This document shows positions 1-8,426 of a stretch of DNA of 64,000 nt, one piece after another; within the stretch, counting starts at the first letter, position 1; each line of letters begins with the position of its first letter. A model generated the notes under the pieces. It ran no database searches. It saw only the letters and a list, made by a program, of their open reading frames with translations, and was not told the origin of the DNA. The position numbers were made by a program, and so were the translations under genes. Source of the DNA: Candidatus Nitrotoga sp. AM1P (lineage in GTDB: Bacteria > Pseudomonadota > Gammaproteobacteria > Burkholderiales > Gallionellaceae); NCBI RefSeq assembly GCF_013168275.1, contig NZ_AP019547.1, positions 992,001 to 1,056,000 of the forward strand. Reading direction: 5' to 3'.

Positions 1-614
1 AAACAGTTGATGTGCTAAGAAAATTTGGTCTAGAATTTGGTGCTTACACACTTTGCGTAGCAACCATTGAGCCCAGAAAGAATATTGGGACATTACTGTC
101 AGCCTATGAAGCATTGCCACAAGCTCTAAGAAACCGGTATCCACTGGTGCTGGCGGGAGGGTATGGATGGAGAAGTGAGGCTATTCACCGTCGCATTGTG
201 CATGGGCAGCGGCAGGGGTGGCTGCGCTATCTTGGGTATGTATCTGAGGCCAAGTTGCCTAAACTTTTTTCCGGCGCCCGGGGATTTGTTTACCCCTCCT
301 TATATGAGGGTTTCGGATTGCCCGTGCTTGAGGCCATGGCGAGCGGCTTGCCAGTGTTAATATCCAATCGCGCATCATTGCCGGAAGTAGCCTTAGGAGC
401 GGCGCTCATTGTGGAGGCGGAAGACGTTCAGACTATGACTGAAAATACCCGTGTGCTACTGGAAGATGATCAATGGAGGGAGACCGCGATTAAACGATCT
501 CTGGAGGTGGCAGCACAATATTCCTGGGAAACGACCGCTCGGAAAACGGTGGAGATCTATCATTCCGTTAACAACCACCTAGCAACGGATAAGCCCGTGC
601 TTAAACAATTATGA
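1..614 (+). CDS. Glycosyltransferase family 4, C-terminal part (truncated by window edge)
   Basis: The reading frame is open to the left edge, so the N-terminal domain lies outside the window and the GTG at 12 is internal. What is visible is the C-terminal nucleotide-sugar-binding Rossmann half of a GT-B retaining glycosyltransferase: the family start of this half (ATIEPRKN, about residue 18), a glycine turn (LAGGYGW) and the donor-binding E-x7-E segment (YEGFGLPVLEAMASGLPV, near residue 100). Such enzymes add a sugar to a lipid-linked or growing glycan on the cytoplasmic face of the inner membrane. It is followed after 22 bp by a Gmd-like dehydratase, which places it in a surface-polysaccharide cluster. 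Donor and acceptor cannot be read from sequence. Confidence 0.9.
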   Translation, partial: TVDVLRKFGLEFGAYTLCVATIEPRKNIGTLLSAYEALPQALRNRYPLVLAGGYGWRSEAIHRRIVHGQRQGWLRYLGYVSEAKLPKLFSGARGFVYPSLYEGFGLPVLEAMASGLPVLISNRASLPEVALGAALIVEAEDVQTMTENTRVLLEDDQWRETAIKRSLEVAAQYSWETTARKTVEIYHSVNNHLATDKPVLKQL

Positions 615-636
615 ATGTCACCAGGAAGACAAAGAA

Positions 637-1599
637 ATGAGGGCGCTAATTTGTGGAGTAGGCGGGCAGGATGGCGCATACCTTTCAAGACTTTTGCTAG
701 ACAAGGGATACGAGGTCATCGGCGCATCAAGAGATGCCATGGCCTCTTCTTTCAGTAACCTGAAGAATCTCGGCATTCTGGACAAAGTGATCACTACTTC
801 GATGGCCATTACTGACTTTCGCAGCGTCCTTCAAACTTTGGTTAAGCATCAACCTGACGAAATTTACAATCTCGCTGGGCAGAGTTCTGTCGGGCTTTCT
901 TTCGAGCAGCCTGTGGAAACGATGGAAAGTATCGCAATCGGAACGCTGAATTTGTTGGAGGCAATCCGATTTTACGGAAAGCCGATACGGCTTTACAATG
1001 CAGGTTCAAGCGAGTGTTTCGGTGAGACTGGCACTAATCCAGCAAATGAGGAAACACCATTCAGGCCCCGAAGCCCCTATGCAGTAGCCAAAGCTTCAGC
1101 ACATAACCTTGTTGCAAACTATCGGGAGGCGTACAGTCTCTATGCGTGTACCGGCATTTTGTTTAATCATGAGTCTCCCCTCCGCCCAGAACGTTTTGTG
1201 ACACAGAAAATTGTCAGTACTGCAGCAAGGATTGCTTCGGGCAGTAATGAAAAATTGGAAATGGGGAACATCGATATACAAAGAGACTGGGGATGGGCAC
1301 CTGAATATGTGCAGGCGATGTGGAAAATGCTACAACTAAATCACCCCGAGGATTTCGTCATAGCTACTGGCAAGACAGTAACCTTGGAATTCTTTATCGA
1401 ACAAGCATTTCAATTTTTTGGATTACATTACAAAGATTATCTTGTTATCAATTCAAACTTGTATCGTCCAACCGACATCCACATCGGATCAGCGAACCCA
1501 TCTAAAGCTAACAAATTATTGGCTTGGCGTGCCCAAGTAAGAATTGAGACAATCATAGAGAACATGTGTATCTCGACCAAGAATGCAATTTACACTTAG
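637..1599 (+). CDS. NAD(P)-dependent nucleotide-sugar dehydratase, GDP-mannose 4,6-dehydratase-like
   Basis: 320-residue extended short-chain dehydrogenase. The N-terminal Rossmann motif GVGGQDGAYL matches the GxxGQDGxYL signature of GDP-mannose 4,6-dehydratases, and the Ser-Ser-Glu (SSECFGE) and Tyr-x3-Lys (YAVAK) catalytic segments are present, as is a Gmd-like NHESPLRPERFVTQKI segment. It is about 40 residues shorter than the true Gmd encoded next (1703-2788), mainly in the C-terminal substrate-binding part, so it may act on another GDP-sugar or catalyse a related step. A reductase of the Rmd type is a less likely alternative because the dehydratase glutamate is kept. It probably belongs to one transcription unit with gmd and fcl. 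Confidence 0.82.
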   Translation: MRALICGVGGQDGAYLSRLLLDKGYEVIGASRDAMASSFSNLKNLGILDKVITTSMAITDFRSVLQTLVKHQPDEIYNLAGQSSVGLSFEQPVETMESIAIGTLNLLEAIRFYGKPIRLYNAGSSECFGETGTNPANEETPFRPRSPYAVAKASAHNLVANYREAYSLYACTGILFNHESPLRPERFVTQKIVSTAARIASGSNEKLEMGNIDIQRDWGWAPEYVQAMWKMLQLNHPEDFVIATGKTVTLEFFIEQAFQFFGLHYKDYLVINSNLYRPTDIHIGSANPSKANKLLAWRAQVRIETIIENMCISTKNAIYT

Positions 1600-1702
1600 T
1601 CGCCATCAATTATTCGGTATCATTTTTATACTGTTTCTTCACTGACAGCCATATTTCCCAAATATTTTGGCTGAAAATCAATATTGTTAGGAATTATCCT
1701 CT

Positions 1703-2788
1703 ATGCAAAAAATCGCTTTAATCACTGGTGTGACAGGACAAGACGGCGCTTACCTGGCCGAGTTTCTGTTAAAGAAAAGCTACATCGTGCATGGCATCAA
1801 GCGCCGTGCTTCTTTGCTCAACACAGACCGCATTGACCACCTGTACCAGGATCCTCATGTCAGCAATCGTAATTTCATTTTGCACTACGGTGACATGACT
1901 GATTCAAGCAGTCTAATTCGCATCATTCAGCAAGTACAACCAGACGAAATATATAACCTCGCTGCGCAAAGCCACGTGGCTGTATCGTTCGAAGAACCTG
2001 AATACACTGCCAACTCCGATGCATTAGGAGCGTTACGCGTGCTTGAAGCGATTCGGATATTGGGGCTAGAGAAAAAAACCCGCTTCTATCAGGCTTCAAC
2101 TTCTGAGCTTTACGGATTGGTCCAGGAAGTTCCACAAAAAGAAACCACGCCTTTTTATCCTCGGTCACCTTACGCAGTCGCCAAGCTTTACGCCTACTGG
2201 ATCACAGTCAATTACCGTGAAGCCTACGGTATGTATGCCTGCAACGGCATTTTGTTTAACCACGAATCTCCCATTCGCGGCGAAACCTTCGTTACCCGCA
2301 AGATTACCCGCGCCTTGTCGCGCATCAAGCTGAATCTTCAAGACTGCCTCTTTCTGGGAAACCTGAATTCCTTACGTGACTGGGGGCATGCCAAAGACTA
2401 TGTTGAAATGCAATGGCTGATGTTGCAACAGGACAAAGCCGAAGATTTTGTCATCGCCACCGGCGTGCAATATAGTGTGCGCGATTTTGTGACTGCGGCA
2501 GCAGAAGAACTTGGCATCAAAATACAGTGGGAAGGAACAGGCGTAGATGAGAAGGGCTACGATGCAGCAGGAAAATGCATCGTGGCAGTTGATTCGCGCT
2601 ATTTCCGTCCGACCGAGGTCGAGACCTTGCTGGGGGATGCGACCAAGGCAAAAGAGAAGCTGGGATGGACACCAAAAATCACATTTAAGGAACTGGTGGC
2701 AGAAATGGTACGCGAAGATCTGAAGGCCGCCGAGCGCGACGAACTGGTTAAGAAACACGGCTACACGGCCATGGACTACCACGAATGA
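1703..2788 (+). CDS. gmd: GDP-mannose 4,6-dehydratase
   Basis: 361 residues, the normal family length. It converts GDP-D-mannose to GDP-4-keto-6-deoxy-D-mannose, the first step to GDP-L-fucose and other GDP-deoxysugars, in the cytoplasm. Visible signatures are the NADP-binding [10 protein letters not shown] at the N-terminus, ASTSELYG with the catalytic Thr/Ser-Glu, YAVAK with catalytic Tyr and Lys, [16 protein letters not shown] and the C-terminal [14 protein letters not shown] segment. The pairing with fcl at 3243-4238 supports a GDP-L-fucose route. The 103-bp upstream gap contains an imperfect hairpin (CAGCCA...TGGCTG, about 1647-1672). An ORF6N-family remnant now separates it from fcl. 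Confidence 0.97.
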   Translation: MQKIALITGVTGQDGAYLAEFLLKKSYIVHGIKRRASLLNTDRIDHLYQDPHVSNRNFILHYGDMTDSSSLIRIIQQVQPDEIYNLAAQSHVAVSFEEPEYTANSDALGALRVLEAIRILGLEKKTRFYQASTSELYGLVQEVPQKETTPFYPRSPYAVAKLYAYWITVNYREAYGMYACNGILFNHESPIRGETFVTRKITRALSRIKLNLQDCLFLGNLNSLRDWGHAKDYVEMQWLMLQQDKAEDFVIATGVQYSVRDFVTAAAEELGIKIQWEGTGVDEKGYDAAGKCIVAVDSRYFRPTEVETLLGDATKAKEKLGWTPKITFKELVAEMVREDLKAAERDELVKKHGYTAMDYHE

Positions 2789-2857
2789 AATCCGTATCCA
2801 CCTCGTCGTATCGGAGTCGATCGCTCAACGAAACATCTTAATTCAAGGCACAAAGTC

Positions 2858-3259
2858 ATGATCAAAATCGATTTGGCAGATCTTTATTCTGCTGAGGAGA
2901 AACAGGAGGTGGTCACAAATTGTGACCACCTCGCCAAACTCAAGCTCTCCTCGTCATTGCCGAATGCCTTTATCAAGCATGGAGCCTTGATGCTCGGGAA
3001 CGTACTTAAGTCGTCACGAGCGGTAACGATTAGCTTATTGGTCATAAAGACGTTCGTTAAAATCCATAAAATGCTCTCTACACATAAAAAACTTGCAACG
3101 AAATTTACAAAGTTGGAAAGCAAAATATCCGGCCACACCCAAGCCATCGCAGGCCTGATCGACGCCATCCGACAACTGATGCAAGTGGCTACCTGCTCTC
3201 CTCGTCCGATTGGCTGTACGGCTGACCTCAGCAAGCTCCGAAATGAACAAGAACTCTAA
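2858..3259 (+). pseudogene. ORF6N-domain (phage antirepressor-like) protein remnant
   Basis: A 133-codon frame resembling proteins with an N-terminal ORF6N DNA-binding domain. The segment HKVMIKIDLADLY (starting four codons before the ATG) resembles the ORF6N opening, and VVTNCDHLAKLK, FIKHGALMLGNVLKSSRA and the terminal helix ending IRQLM match the later part of the family. The stretch between, which in relatives carries the RN..RFP..F core, is missing, so about 30 residues appear deleted, and homology starts upstream of the ATG. The 3' end overlaps the fcl start by 17 bp. It is most likely a decayed mobile-element gene dropped into the sugar cluster; a domesticated short form cannot be excluded. 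Family recognition is from memory of the motif layout. Confidence 0.6.
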
Positions 3260-4238
3260 AATCTACATTGCCGGACACTGCGGCCTTGTTGGCTCGGCTC
3301 TCATGCGAAATCTGCAGGGCAAAGGCTTCAACCGCCTTATTACCCGCACCCACGTCGAGCTGGATCTCACCAACCAGGCTGCCACAGAAACTTTCTTTGC
3401 GCATGAAAAACCCGACTACGTCTTTTTAGCTGCCGCCAAGGTGGGCGGGATACTGGCTAATAACACTTACCCAGCAGAGTTCATCCGTGACAATTTGGCC
3501 ATCCAGACCAACATCATTCATGCGGCTTACCGGAATGGCGTTGAACGTCTGATGTTTTTTGGTTCGAGCTGCGTCTATCCAAAATTTGCACCACAGCCAA
3601 TGCATGAAAATTGCCTTCTTACGGGCTCTTTGGAACCAACCAATCGGCCTTATGCTTTGGCCAAGATTGCTGGTATCGAGATGTGCTGGAGCTATAACCG
3701 CCAGTATGGAACACGCTATTTGGCGGTAATGCCGACTAACCTTTATGGTCCGGGAGACAACTACGATTTGAACAATAGCCATGTCATTCCGGCCCTAATC
3801 CGCAAATTTCACGAAGCCAGTGTGCGCGGTGAGCAGCAAGTGGTGGTTTGGGGTACCGGATCAATCAAGCGAGAATTTCTTTACAGTGAAGATATGGCCG
3901 ATGCCTGTGTTTATCTAATGAATTTGCCGGATAGCTCTTATTGCGGATTGCTGGGCAGCGATGAAACCATGAGTGGTAAGTTTGAGCCACCTTTGATGAA
4001 CATTGGTGTTGGTGAGGATGTAACCATCGGTGAACTGGCAAAATTGGTAAAGGAGATGATGGGTTTTGATGGCGAAATCGTTTTTGATACCTCAAAACAA
4101 GATGGAACTCCGCGAAAATTACTGGATGTTTCCCGCCTGAATGCAATAGGTTGGCATGCGCCCACTTCATTGCAGGCTGGGCTGGCTAAGGTCTATGCGG
4201 ATTTTCTCCACGACCCTGTATCTACCGAGACTCGTTAA
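3243..4238 (+). CDS. fcl: GDP-L-fucose synthase
   Basis: 331 residues from the ATG at 3243; a TTG at 3210 in the same frame would lie deep in the upstream remnant and before the conserved N-terminus. The enzyme is a dual 3,5-epimerase and NADPH-dependent 4-reductase turning GDP-4-keto-6-deoxymannose into GDP-L-fucose. Visible are the Rossmann motif [10 protein letters not shown], the SSCVYP segment with catalytic Ser/Cys, Tyr-x3-Lys (YALAK) and the substrate segment [10 protein letters not shown]. It completes the pathway begun by gmd. No strong ribosome binding site precedes it, so translation may be coupled to the overlapping upstream frame. The stop codon overlaps the ATG of a GT2 remnant as TAATG. 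Confidence 0.96.
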   Translation: MNKNSKIYIAGHCGLVGSALMRNLQGKGFNRLITRTHVELDLTNQAATETFFAHEKPDYVFLAAAKVGGILANNTYPAEFIRDNLAIQTNIIHAAYRNGVERLMFFGSSCVYPKFAPQPMHENCLLTGSLEPTNRPYALAKIAGIEMCWSYNRQYGTRYLAVMPTNLYGPGDNYDLNNSHVIPALIRKFHEASVRGEQQVVVWGTGSIKREFLYSEDMADACVYLMNLPDSSYCGLLGSDETMSGKFEPPLMNIGVGEDVTIGELAKLVKEMMGFDGEIVFDTSKQDGTPRKLLDVSRLNAIGWHAPTSLQAGLAKVYADFLHDPVSTETR

Positions 4239-4369
4239 TGGTTTTGCTTTCAGAGCCTCTGATCGTTGTTGCGGTTCAGCTTTTCAATCAAGGCCGTTAT
4301 CTTGCCAATACGCTAGAGTTAATTTTTCGTAAATGCTTCAAGTCAAGAATAAAAGAGCAACAGGCATGA
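4238..4369 (+). pseudogene. Truncated family 2 glycosyltransferase remnant (43 codons)
   Basis: The ATG at 4238 overlaps the fcl stop (TAATG), the spacing of a translationally coupled gene. The 43-residue product begins with a GT2-like first strand and helix, LIVVAVQLFNQGRYLANTLE, comparable to the VSVVIPxYNxxxYLxxxLxSI opening of family 2 glycosyltransferases, and then stops. A further short frame begins at the ATGA overlap (4366) and runs to the next gene at 4461, unrecognised. I read this as what is left of a deleted glycosyltransferase gene of the cluster. A small functional peptide is unlikely. Confidence 0.5.
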
Positions 4370-4460
4370 ACCTGCTCCTGTCCGCTATTAACGAACGACT
4401 TCAGTTCTTCTGTACATCGGAGAATGCGGCCAAGACTCAGGATAATAAGGGATTATCTTG

Positions 4461-5624
4461 ATGAAAGTAGCTGTAATTCATGATTGGCTAACAGTCTATG
4501 CCGGAGCCGAGCGTGTTCTGGAGCAAATATTATTATGCTATCCAAATGCTGATTTATATAGCGTGGTAGATTTTATTCCATCTAGAAAACGAGGTTTTCT
4601 GCTGGGGAAAACAGCAACCACTTCGTTTGTGCAAAACCTGCCTTTCGCCAGAACTAAATACAGGCAGTATTTATCCTTAATGCCTTTGGCTGTCGAGCAG
4701 TTCAACTTATCCGGCTATGACTTGGTGCTTTCCTGTAGCCATGCTGTCGCAAAAGGCGTTATTACAGGGCCGGATCAGCTTCATATCAGCTATGTTAATT
4801 CTCCTATGCGTTACGCGTGGGATTTGCAGCATCAATATTTGAGCGATTCGGGTTTGGACAAAGGCATAAAGGGGTGGATCGCCAAATGGCTCTTGCACAA
4901 AATGCGAATATGGGATGCAAGAACGGCTAATGGTGTTGATTGCCTTATAGCAAACTCGCAATTTATTAGGCGACGAATTTGGAAAACCTATCGCCGCGAT
5001 GCGACGGTAATTCATCCGCCAGTAGAAATTTCAAGATTTTCCTTACGCGAAAACAAGGAAAATTTTTATCTGGCCGCCTCCCGTCTGGTACCTTACAAAA
5101 AAATGAATCTAATCGCGGAAGCATTTACTGCCATGCCAGAGCGACGTTTGGTGATCATTGGCGACGGACCTGAAATGCAGAAAGTGAGAGCGAAGGCCGG
5201 ACCAAATGTAACGGTACTTGGATATCAAACTGACGATATCATGTGCAATTACATGCAGCGCGCCAAAGCATTTGTATTTGCCGCAGAAGAAGATTTCGGC
5301 ATTACCCCATTAGAAGCTCAGGCTTGTGGTACGCCAGTCATTGCGTATGGCAAAGGCGGTGTGCTGGAAACAATTCGCGGCTTGGATGATAAACAACCGA
5401 CCGGGGTGTTTTTTGCGGAGCAATCCATTCAAGCCATCAAAGCAGCAGTAACTTCTTTTGAACAGGAAGCCGCTCGAATTTTGCCAGTATCCTGTCGTAA
5501 TAATGCCTGCCGTTTTGCGCCTGAGAGATTTCGTGCAGAATTCATAGCGTGTGTAGAAAATGAGTGGCATCGATTCCAACAATCGCTGATGACGACCACC
5601 TCGAACAAAATGTGGTTGCCATGA
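4461..5624 (+). CDS. Glycosyltransferase family 4 (WbaZ-like mannosyltransferase type)
   Basis: 387 residues from ATG 4461 (a TTG lies one codon upstream). Full GT-B fold: the N-terminal acceptor domain begins VAVIHDWLTVYAGAERVLE, contains YVNSPMRYAWDLQHQYL (about residue 112), and the C-terminal domain has the ASRLVPYKKMNL turn and the donor-binding E-x7-E (EEDFGITPLEAQACGTPV). The HDWL..AGAERVL opening and the SPMRYAWD segment are typical of GT4 enzymes in O-antigen or capsule clusters, often mannosyltransferases, but the linkage cannot be assigned. The last codons overlap the start of the WcaJ-type gene as ATGA, so the two are translationally coupled. Confidence 0.92.
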   Translation: MKVAVIHDWLTVYAGAERVLEQILLCYPNADLYSVVDFIPSRKRGFLLGKTATTSFVQNLPFARTKYRQYLSLMPLAVEQFNLSGYDLVLSCSHAVAKGVITGPDQLHISYVNSPMRYAWDLQHQYLSDSGLDKGIKGWIAKWLLHKMRIWDARTANGVDCLIANSQFIRRRIWKTYRRDATVIHPPVEISRFSLRENKENFYLAASRLVPYKKMNLIAEAFTAMPERRLVIIGDGPEMQKVRAKAGPNVTVLGYQTDDIMCNYMQRAKAFVFAAEEDFGITPLEAQACGTPVIAYGKGGVLETIRGLDDKQPTGVFFAEQSIQAIKAAVTSFEQEAARILPVSCRNNACRFAPERFRAEFIACVENEWHRFQQSLMTTTSNKMWLP

Positions 5625-7030
5625 CCTCGCGCAGCCTGCTCAAGGAAAACGCGGGCATTCTTGAATTAGCCCAGCGTTTCCTGGATCCTTTTGTGGTGGT
5701 AGCCACTGGAATGATACTTTTCGCGATCAAGTTCGGGTCTTGGGATTTTCCGAGAAATTATGATTTTGTACTAATCGGTGTGTTTCTGTTTTGCCTCGCA
5801 GTATTTCCATTTTTCGATGTATATCGCCCCCATCGGGGCGCAAGTCTGTGGGCAGAAATACAGATATTGGCAAGCGCTTGGACAGTAGTTTGCACTGGAT
5901 TAATCATCGTACTGTTTGCAACCAAATCCAGCACCTATTTTTCCCGTGTATGGATTGGCCAATGGGCAGTGGCAGGGTTTGTCTCTTTGGTCGCCTTCAG
6001 AGTAGTGTTGCGAATCGGACTGCGTTTTTTCCGTCGCCGTGGTTTCAATCTCCGGTTTATCGTCATCGCCGGCGCTGGGAAGTTGGGACTTGACGTGGCG
6101 CATCGCCTCGCCGCTTCACCATGGACGGGATTGAAAGTGGTAGGTTTTTATGATGATGATCTGCGGATGCAGCGACAAGTGTTCGAGGGCGTTCCGGTTC
6201 GTGGTGGCCTGCATCGTCTTCCCCAAGAAGTCGTTGAACTGGGTATTGATCAAGTATGGATCGCCCTGCCGTTGCAACACGATAAGCAAGTTAAATCACT
6301 GGTGGCGCATTTAAGTCGCTTGCCGGTGCAAGTCACCTTCATTCCAGACATTTACGGGGTTCATTTGCTCAACCATTCCATTGGCGAGGTGGCCGGTTTC
6401 CCGGTCATCCATCTAATGGAATCACCTTTATCTGGCGTACAGGGCATCGTTAAAGCGGTCGAGGACAAAATCCTGGCGGTATTAATTTTGTTGATTGCTA
6501 GTCCCCTCATGTTGCTTATCATAGTCGGAATCAAACTAAGTTCTCCAGGGCCCATTTTCTTCAGACAACTACGTGGTGGGTTACATGGGGAACGCATCTG
6601 GGTTTGGAAATTCCGCACAATGAAGCATCATGCCGAACCGTCTGAAAAAGTACCTCAAGCGATACCCGGCGATCACCGCATTACAGCCTTTGGATCTTTT
6701 CTACGACGCACAAGCCTGGACGAATTACCTCAGTTTCTTAATGTGTTAAAGGGCGATATGTCGATTGTGGGACCGCGCCCACATGCGATAGCGCATGACG
6801 AATTTTACCAGCAGCAAATTGATGCCTACATGCTGCGGCATCACGTCAAGCCGGGCATTACTGGTTGGGCGCAGGTAAATGGCTGGAGAGGCGAAACGGG
6901 AGAAATCGAAAAAATGGAAATGCGAGTAAAGTACGATTTGTATTATATTAACAACTGGTCTTTATGGTTCGACCTGCGAATTATTTTTATGACGGTTTTT
7001 ATGATGATCACAGGCAGAAATGCGCATTAA
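5621..7030 (+). CDS. wcaJ: Undecaprenyl-phosphate sugar phosphotransferase (WcaJ/PssY family)
   Basis: 469 residues from the ATG at 5621, which overlaps the upstream stop as ATGA; a longer start at 5564 is possible but lies wholly in the preceding gene. It is a polyisoprenyl-phosphate hexose-1-phosphate transferase: four to five N-terminal membrane helices, a CoA-binding-like Rossmann domain (VIAGAGKLGLDVAHRL) and a C-terminal bacterial sugar-transferase domain with KFRTM, RRTSLDELPQFLNVLKGD, SIVGPRPHA and KPGITGWAQVNGWRG. It loads the first sugar phosphate onto undecaprenyl phosphate at the inner membrane and so starts repeat-unit assembly. Glucose-1-phosphate is the usual substrate of this subfamily, but that is inference here. 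Confidence 0.95.
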   Translation: MTSRSLLKENAGILELAQRFLDPFVVVATGMILFAIKFGSWDFPRNYDFVLIGVFLFCLAVFPFFDVYRPHRGASLWAEIQILASAWTVVCTGLIIVLFATKSSTYFSRVWIGQWAVAGFVSLVAFRVVLRIGLRFFRRRGFNLRFIVIAGAGKLGLDVAHRLAASPWTGLKVVGFYDDDLRMQRQVFEGVPVRGGLHRLPQEVVELGIDQVWIALPLQHDKQVKSLVAHLSRLPVQVTFIPDIYGVHLLNHSIGEVAGFPVIHLMESPLSGVQGIVKAVEDKILAVLILLIASPLMLLIIVGIKLSSPGPIFFRQLRGGLHGERIWVWKFRTMKHHAEPSEKVPQAIPGDHRITAFGSFLRRTSLDELPQFLNVLKGDMSIVGPRPHAIAHDEFYQQQIDAYMLRHHVKPGITGWAQVNGWRGETGEIEKMEMRVKYDLYYINNWSLWFDLRIIFMTVFMMITGRNAH

Positions 7031-7034
7031 GTAA

Positions 7035-7182
7035 TAAGGGCACCTCTAAAAATCCAATTTTCGTCACAATACGGCGTTACTCGAAAAAAATTATCGCTCA
7101 CATATCAACTCATATGCCGCGCTCAAATTTTTTACTCGTGCCTTGTCTTGCCTAGAAACTTGAATTTTTAGAGGCGCCCTTA
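7035..7182. mobile_element. MITE-like element with 18-bp terminal inverted repeats and TA flanks
   Basis: The arms AAGGGCACCTCTAAAAAT (7036-7053) and ATTTTTAGAGGCGCCCTT (7164-7181) are inverted repeats with one mismatch, and weaker pairing continues inward (CAA.TTTC). A TA dinucleotide bounds each side, giving a 144-bp core. It starts 5 bp after the wcaJ stop and contains no real gene. The length, termini and TA flank suggest a non-autonomous miniature element mobilised by a TA-targeting transposase of the Tc1/IS630 type; the family assignment is inference. As RNA it would fold into one long hairpin and could act as a terminator or stability element between wcaJ and the next gene. Confidence 0.7.
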
Positions 7183-7238
7183 AGTTCTGCGTGTATTCTA
7201 AATCAGCTATGTCATTTTTTTAATGAAAATATTATGGT

Positions 7239-8426
7239 ATGCCCATTCAACTTGAACCCCACTCTGTACCCTCTAAAAAGATCCTGCGCCAGGAGTGGCT
7301 AGCTGCACCTCTGCTATTTTTTGCGAGCGCTTTGATTTTGTCGCTGGTCTATCTTCAATACAATTGGTCAGGAAAATGGATAAGCAACGTCAAGCCTTTA
7401 AGCTGGAATGGGGCAGCACTAACCATGAACAAGGGCCAAGGTTATAGCGACCAAGGCAAACTGGTAATCAAGGGGCTAGCAGATCAAAATATTGCTGTTG
7501 CTTCACTATCCCCGCCCGCTTTTCAGGCAAAGGATTATTCGACCATTGTCTGGTCTGTTTCAGGCGCCACACCAAGCGTTGAAATGGAGTTTTTGTGGCG
7601 CACTGCGGATAATCGTGTTTTTGTCCATCCGCTTGTTTGGAGAGCTAATACTCTGGAACCATTGGAGATAGTGAAAGATGAAAATTGGCGCGGGCAAATT
7701 ATAGACTTGGCTATTATTGTTAAGGGAACACTGGCTGCGCCGATTTTGGTAAATGGTATTTCACTTGAGTCTGCGTCTTTGCCAGGAGCGCTACCCCATA
7801 TGGTGAAGAAATGGTTTGCGCTTGACCGATGGCAGGGAACTTCGATCAACTTTGTAGACGGAGATGCCATCGACAAAAATGCCCCTCCTGTTTTAGCCGT
7901 CGCCGTAATTATATTGTTGGCATTAGCCTTGAGTTTAATCTTGGCCATAGCAAAAATTATGCCCCTGAATATTGCCATGGTGTGGGGCATAGTATTACTC
8001 GGCTGGTTCATACTGGATGTTCGTTGGCAAGCAAACTTGTTTCAACAGCTGGAGCTGACACACCAGCAATTTGCCGGTAAAAGCTGGGAAGACAAGCATC
8101 TTGCTGCCGAAGACGGCACCTTGTTCGACTTCATGAAAAAAGTGAAGGCAAAATTGCCTGCTGCAAATAGCCGTATTCTTTATTTTTCCGATGACGCCTA
8201 CTCGCGGGGAAAGGGCGCTTACCATTTATATCCTCATAACGTTCTAGCTCGTAATAACCTGCCGCCAACATCGCAAATCAAAACCGGGGACTATATTGCC
8301 CTGTTCGCAAAAAAGGGCGTGAAATATGATCGTTCACATCAATTACTAATGTGGAGTGATGAACAATCCATAAAAGTCGATTTACTGTTCTTGGCTGAAG
8401 GCAATGCCTTGTTCAAGGTGCATTAA
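7239..8426 (+). CDS. Uncharacterised inner-membrane protein of the polysaccharide cluster
   Basis: 395 residues, not recognised. A first membrane helix (about residues 22-42, LAAPLLFFASALILSLVYL) is followed by a roughly 170-residue extracytoplasmic beta-rich region, then two close helices (about 222-265, PPVLAVAVIILLALALSLIL and the MVWGIVLLGWFIL segment) and a soluble C-terminal domain containing ANSRILYFSDDAYSRGKG and ending LFLAEGNALFKVH. The last domain looks like the periplasmic tail seen in some membrane glycosyltransferase partners. The stop codon is directly followed by the ATG of the next membrane protein, so the two are probably co-expressed and may act together in polymer assembly or decoration. 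No catalytic motif is evident. Confidence 0.75.
   Translation: MPIQLEPHSVPSKKILRQEWLAAPLLFFASALILSLVYLQYNWSGKWISNVKPLSWNGAALTMNKGQGYSDQGKLVIKGLADQNIAVASLSPPAFQAKDYSTIVWSVSGATPSVEMEFLWRTADNRVFVHPLVWRANTLEPLEIVKDENWRGQIIDLAIIVKGTLAAPILVNGISLESASLPGALPHMVKKWFALDRWQGTSINFVDGDAIDKNAPPVLAVAVIILLALALSLILAIAKIMPLNIAMVWGIVLLGWFILDVRWQANLFQQLELTHQQFAGKSWEDKHLAAEDGTLFDFMKKVKAKLPAANSRILYFSDDAYSRGKGAYHLYPHNVLARNNLPPTSQIKTGDYIALFAKKGVKYDRSHQLLMWSDEQSIKVDLLFLAEGNALFKVH

Noticed and set aside
1645..1672. Hairpin CAGCCA...TGGCTG before gmd as intrinsic terminator
   Set aside because: Stem is interrupted by a bulge and no T-run follows; mentioned only under gmd.
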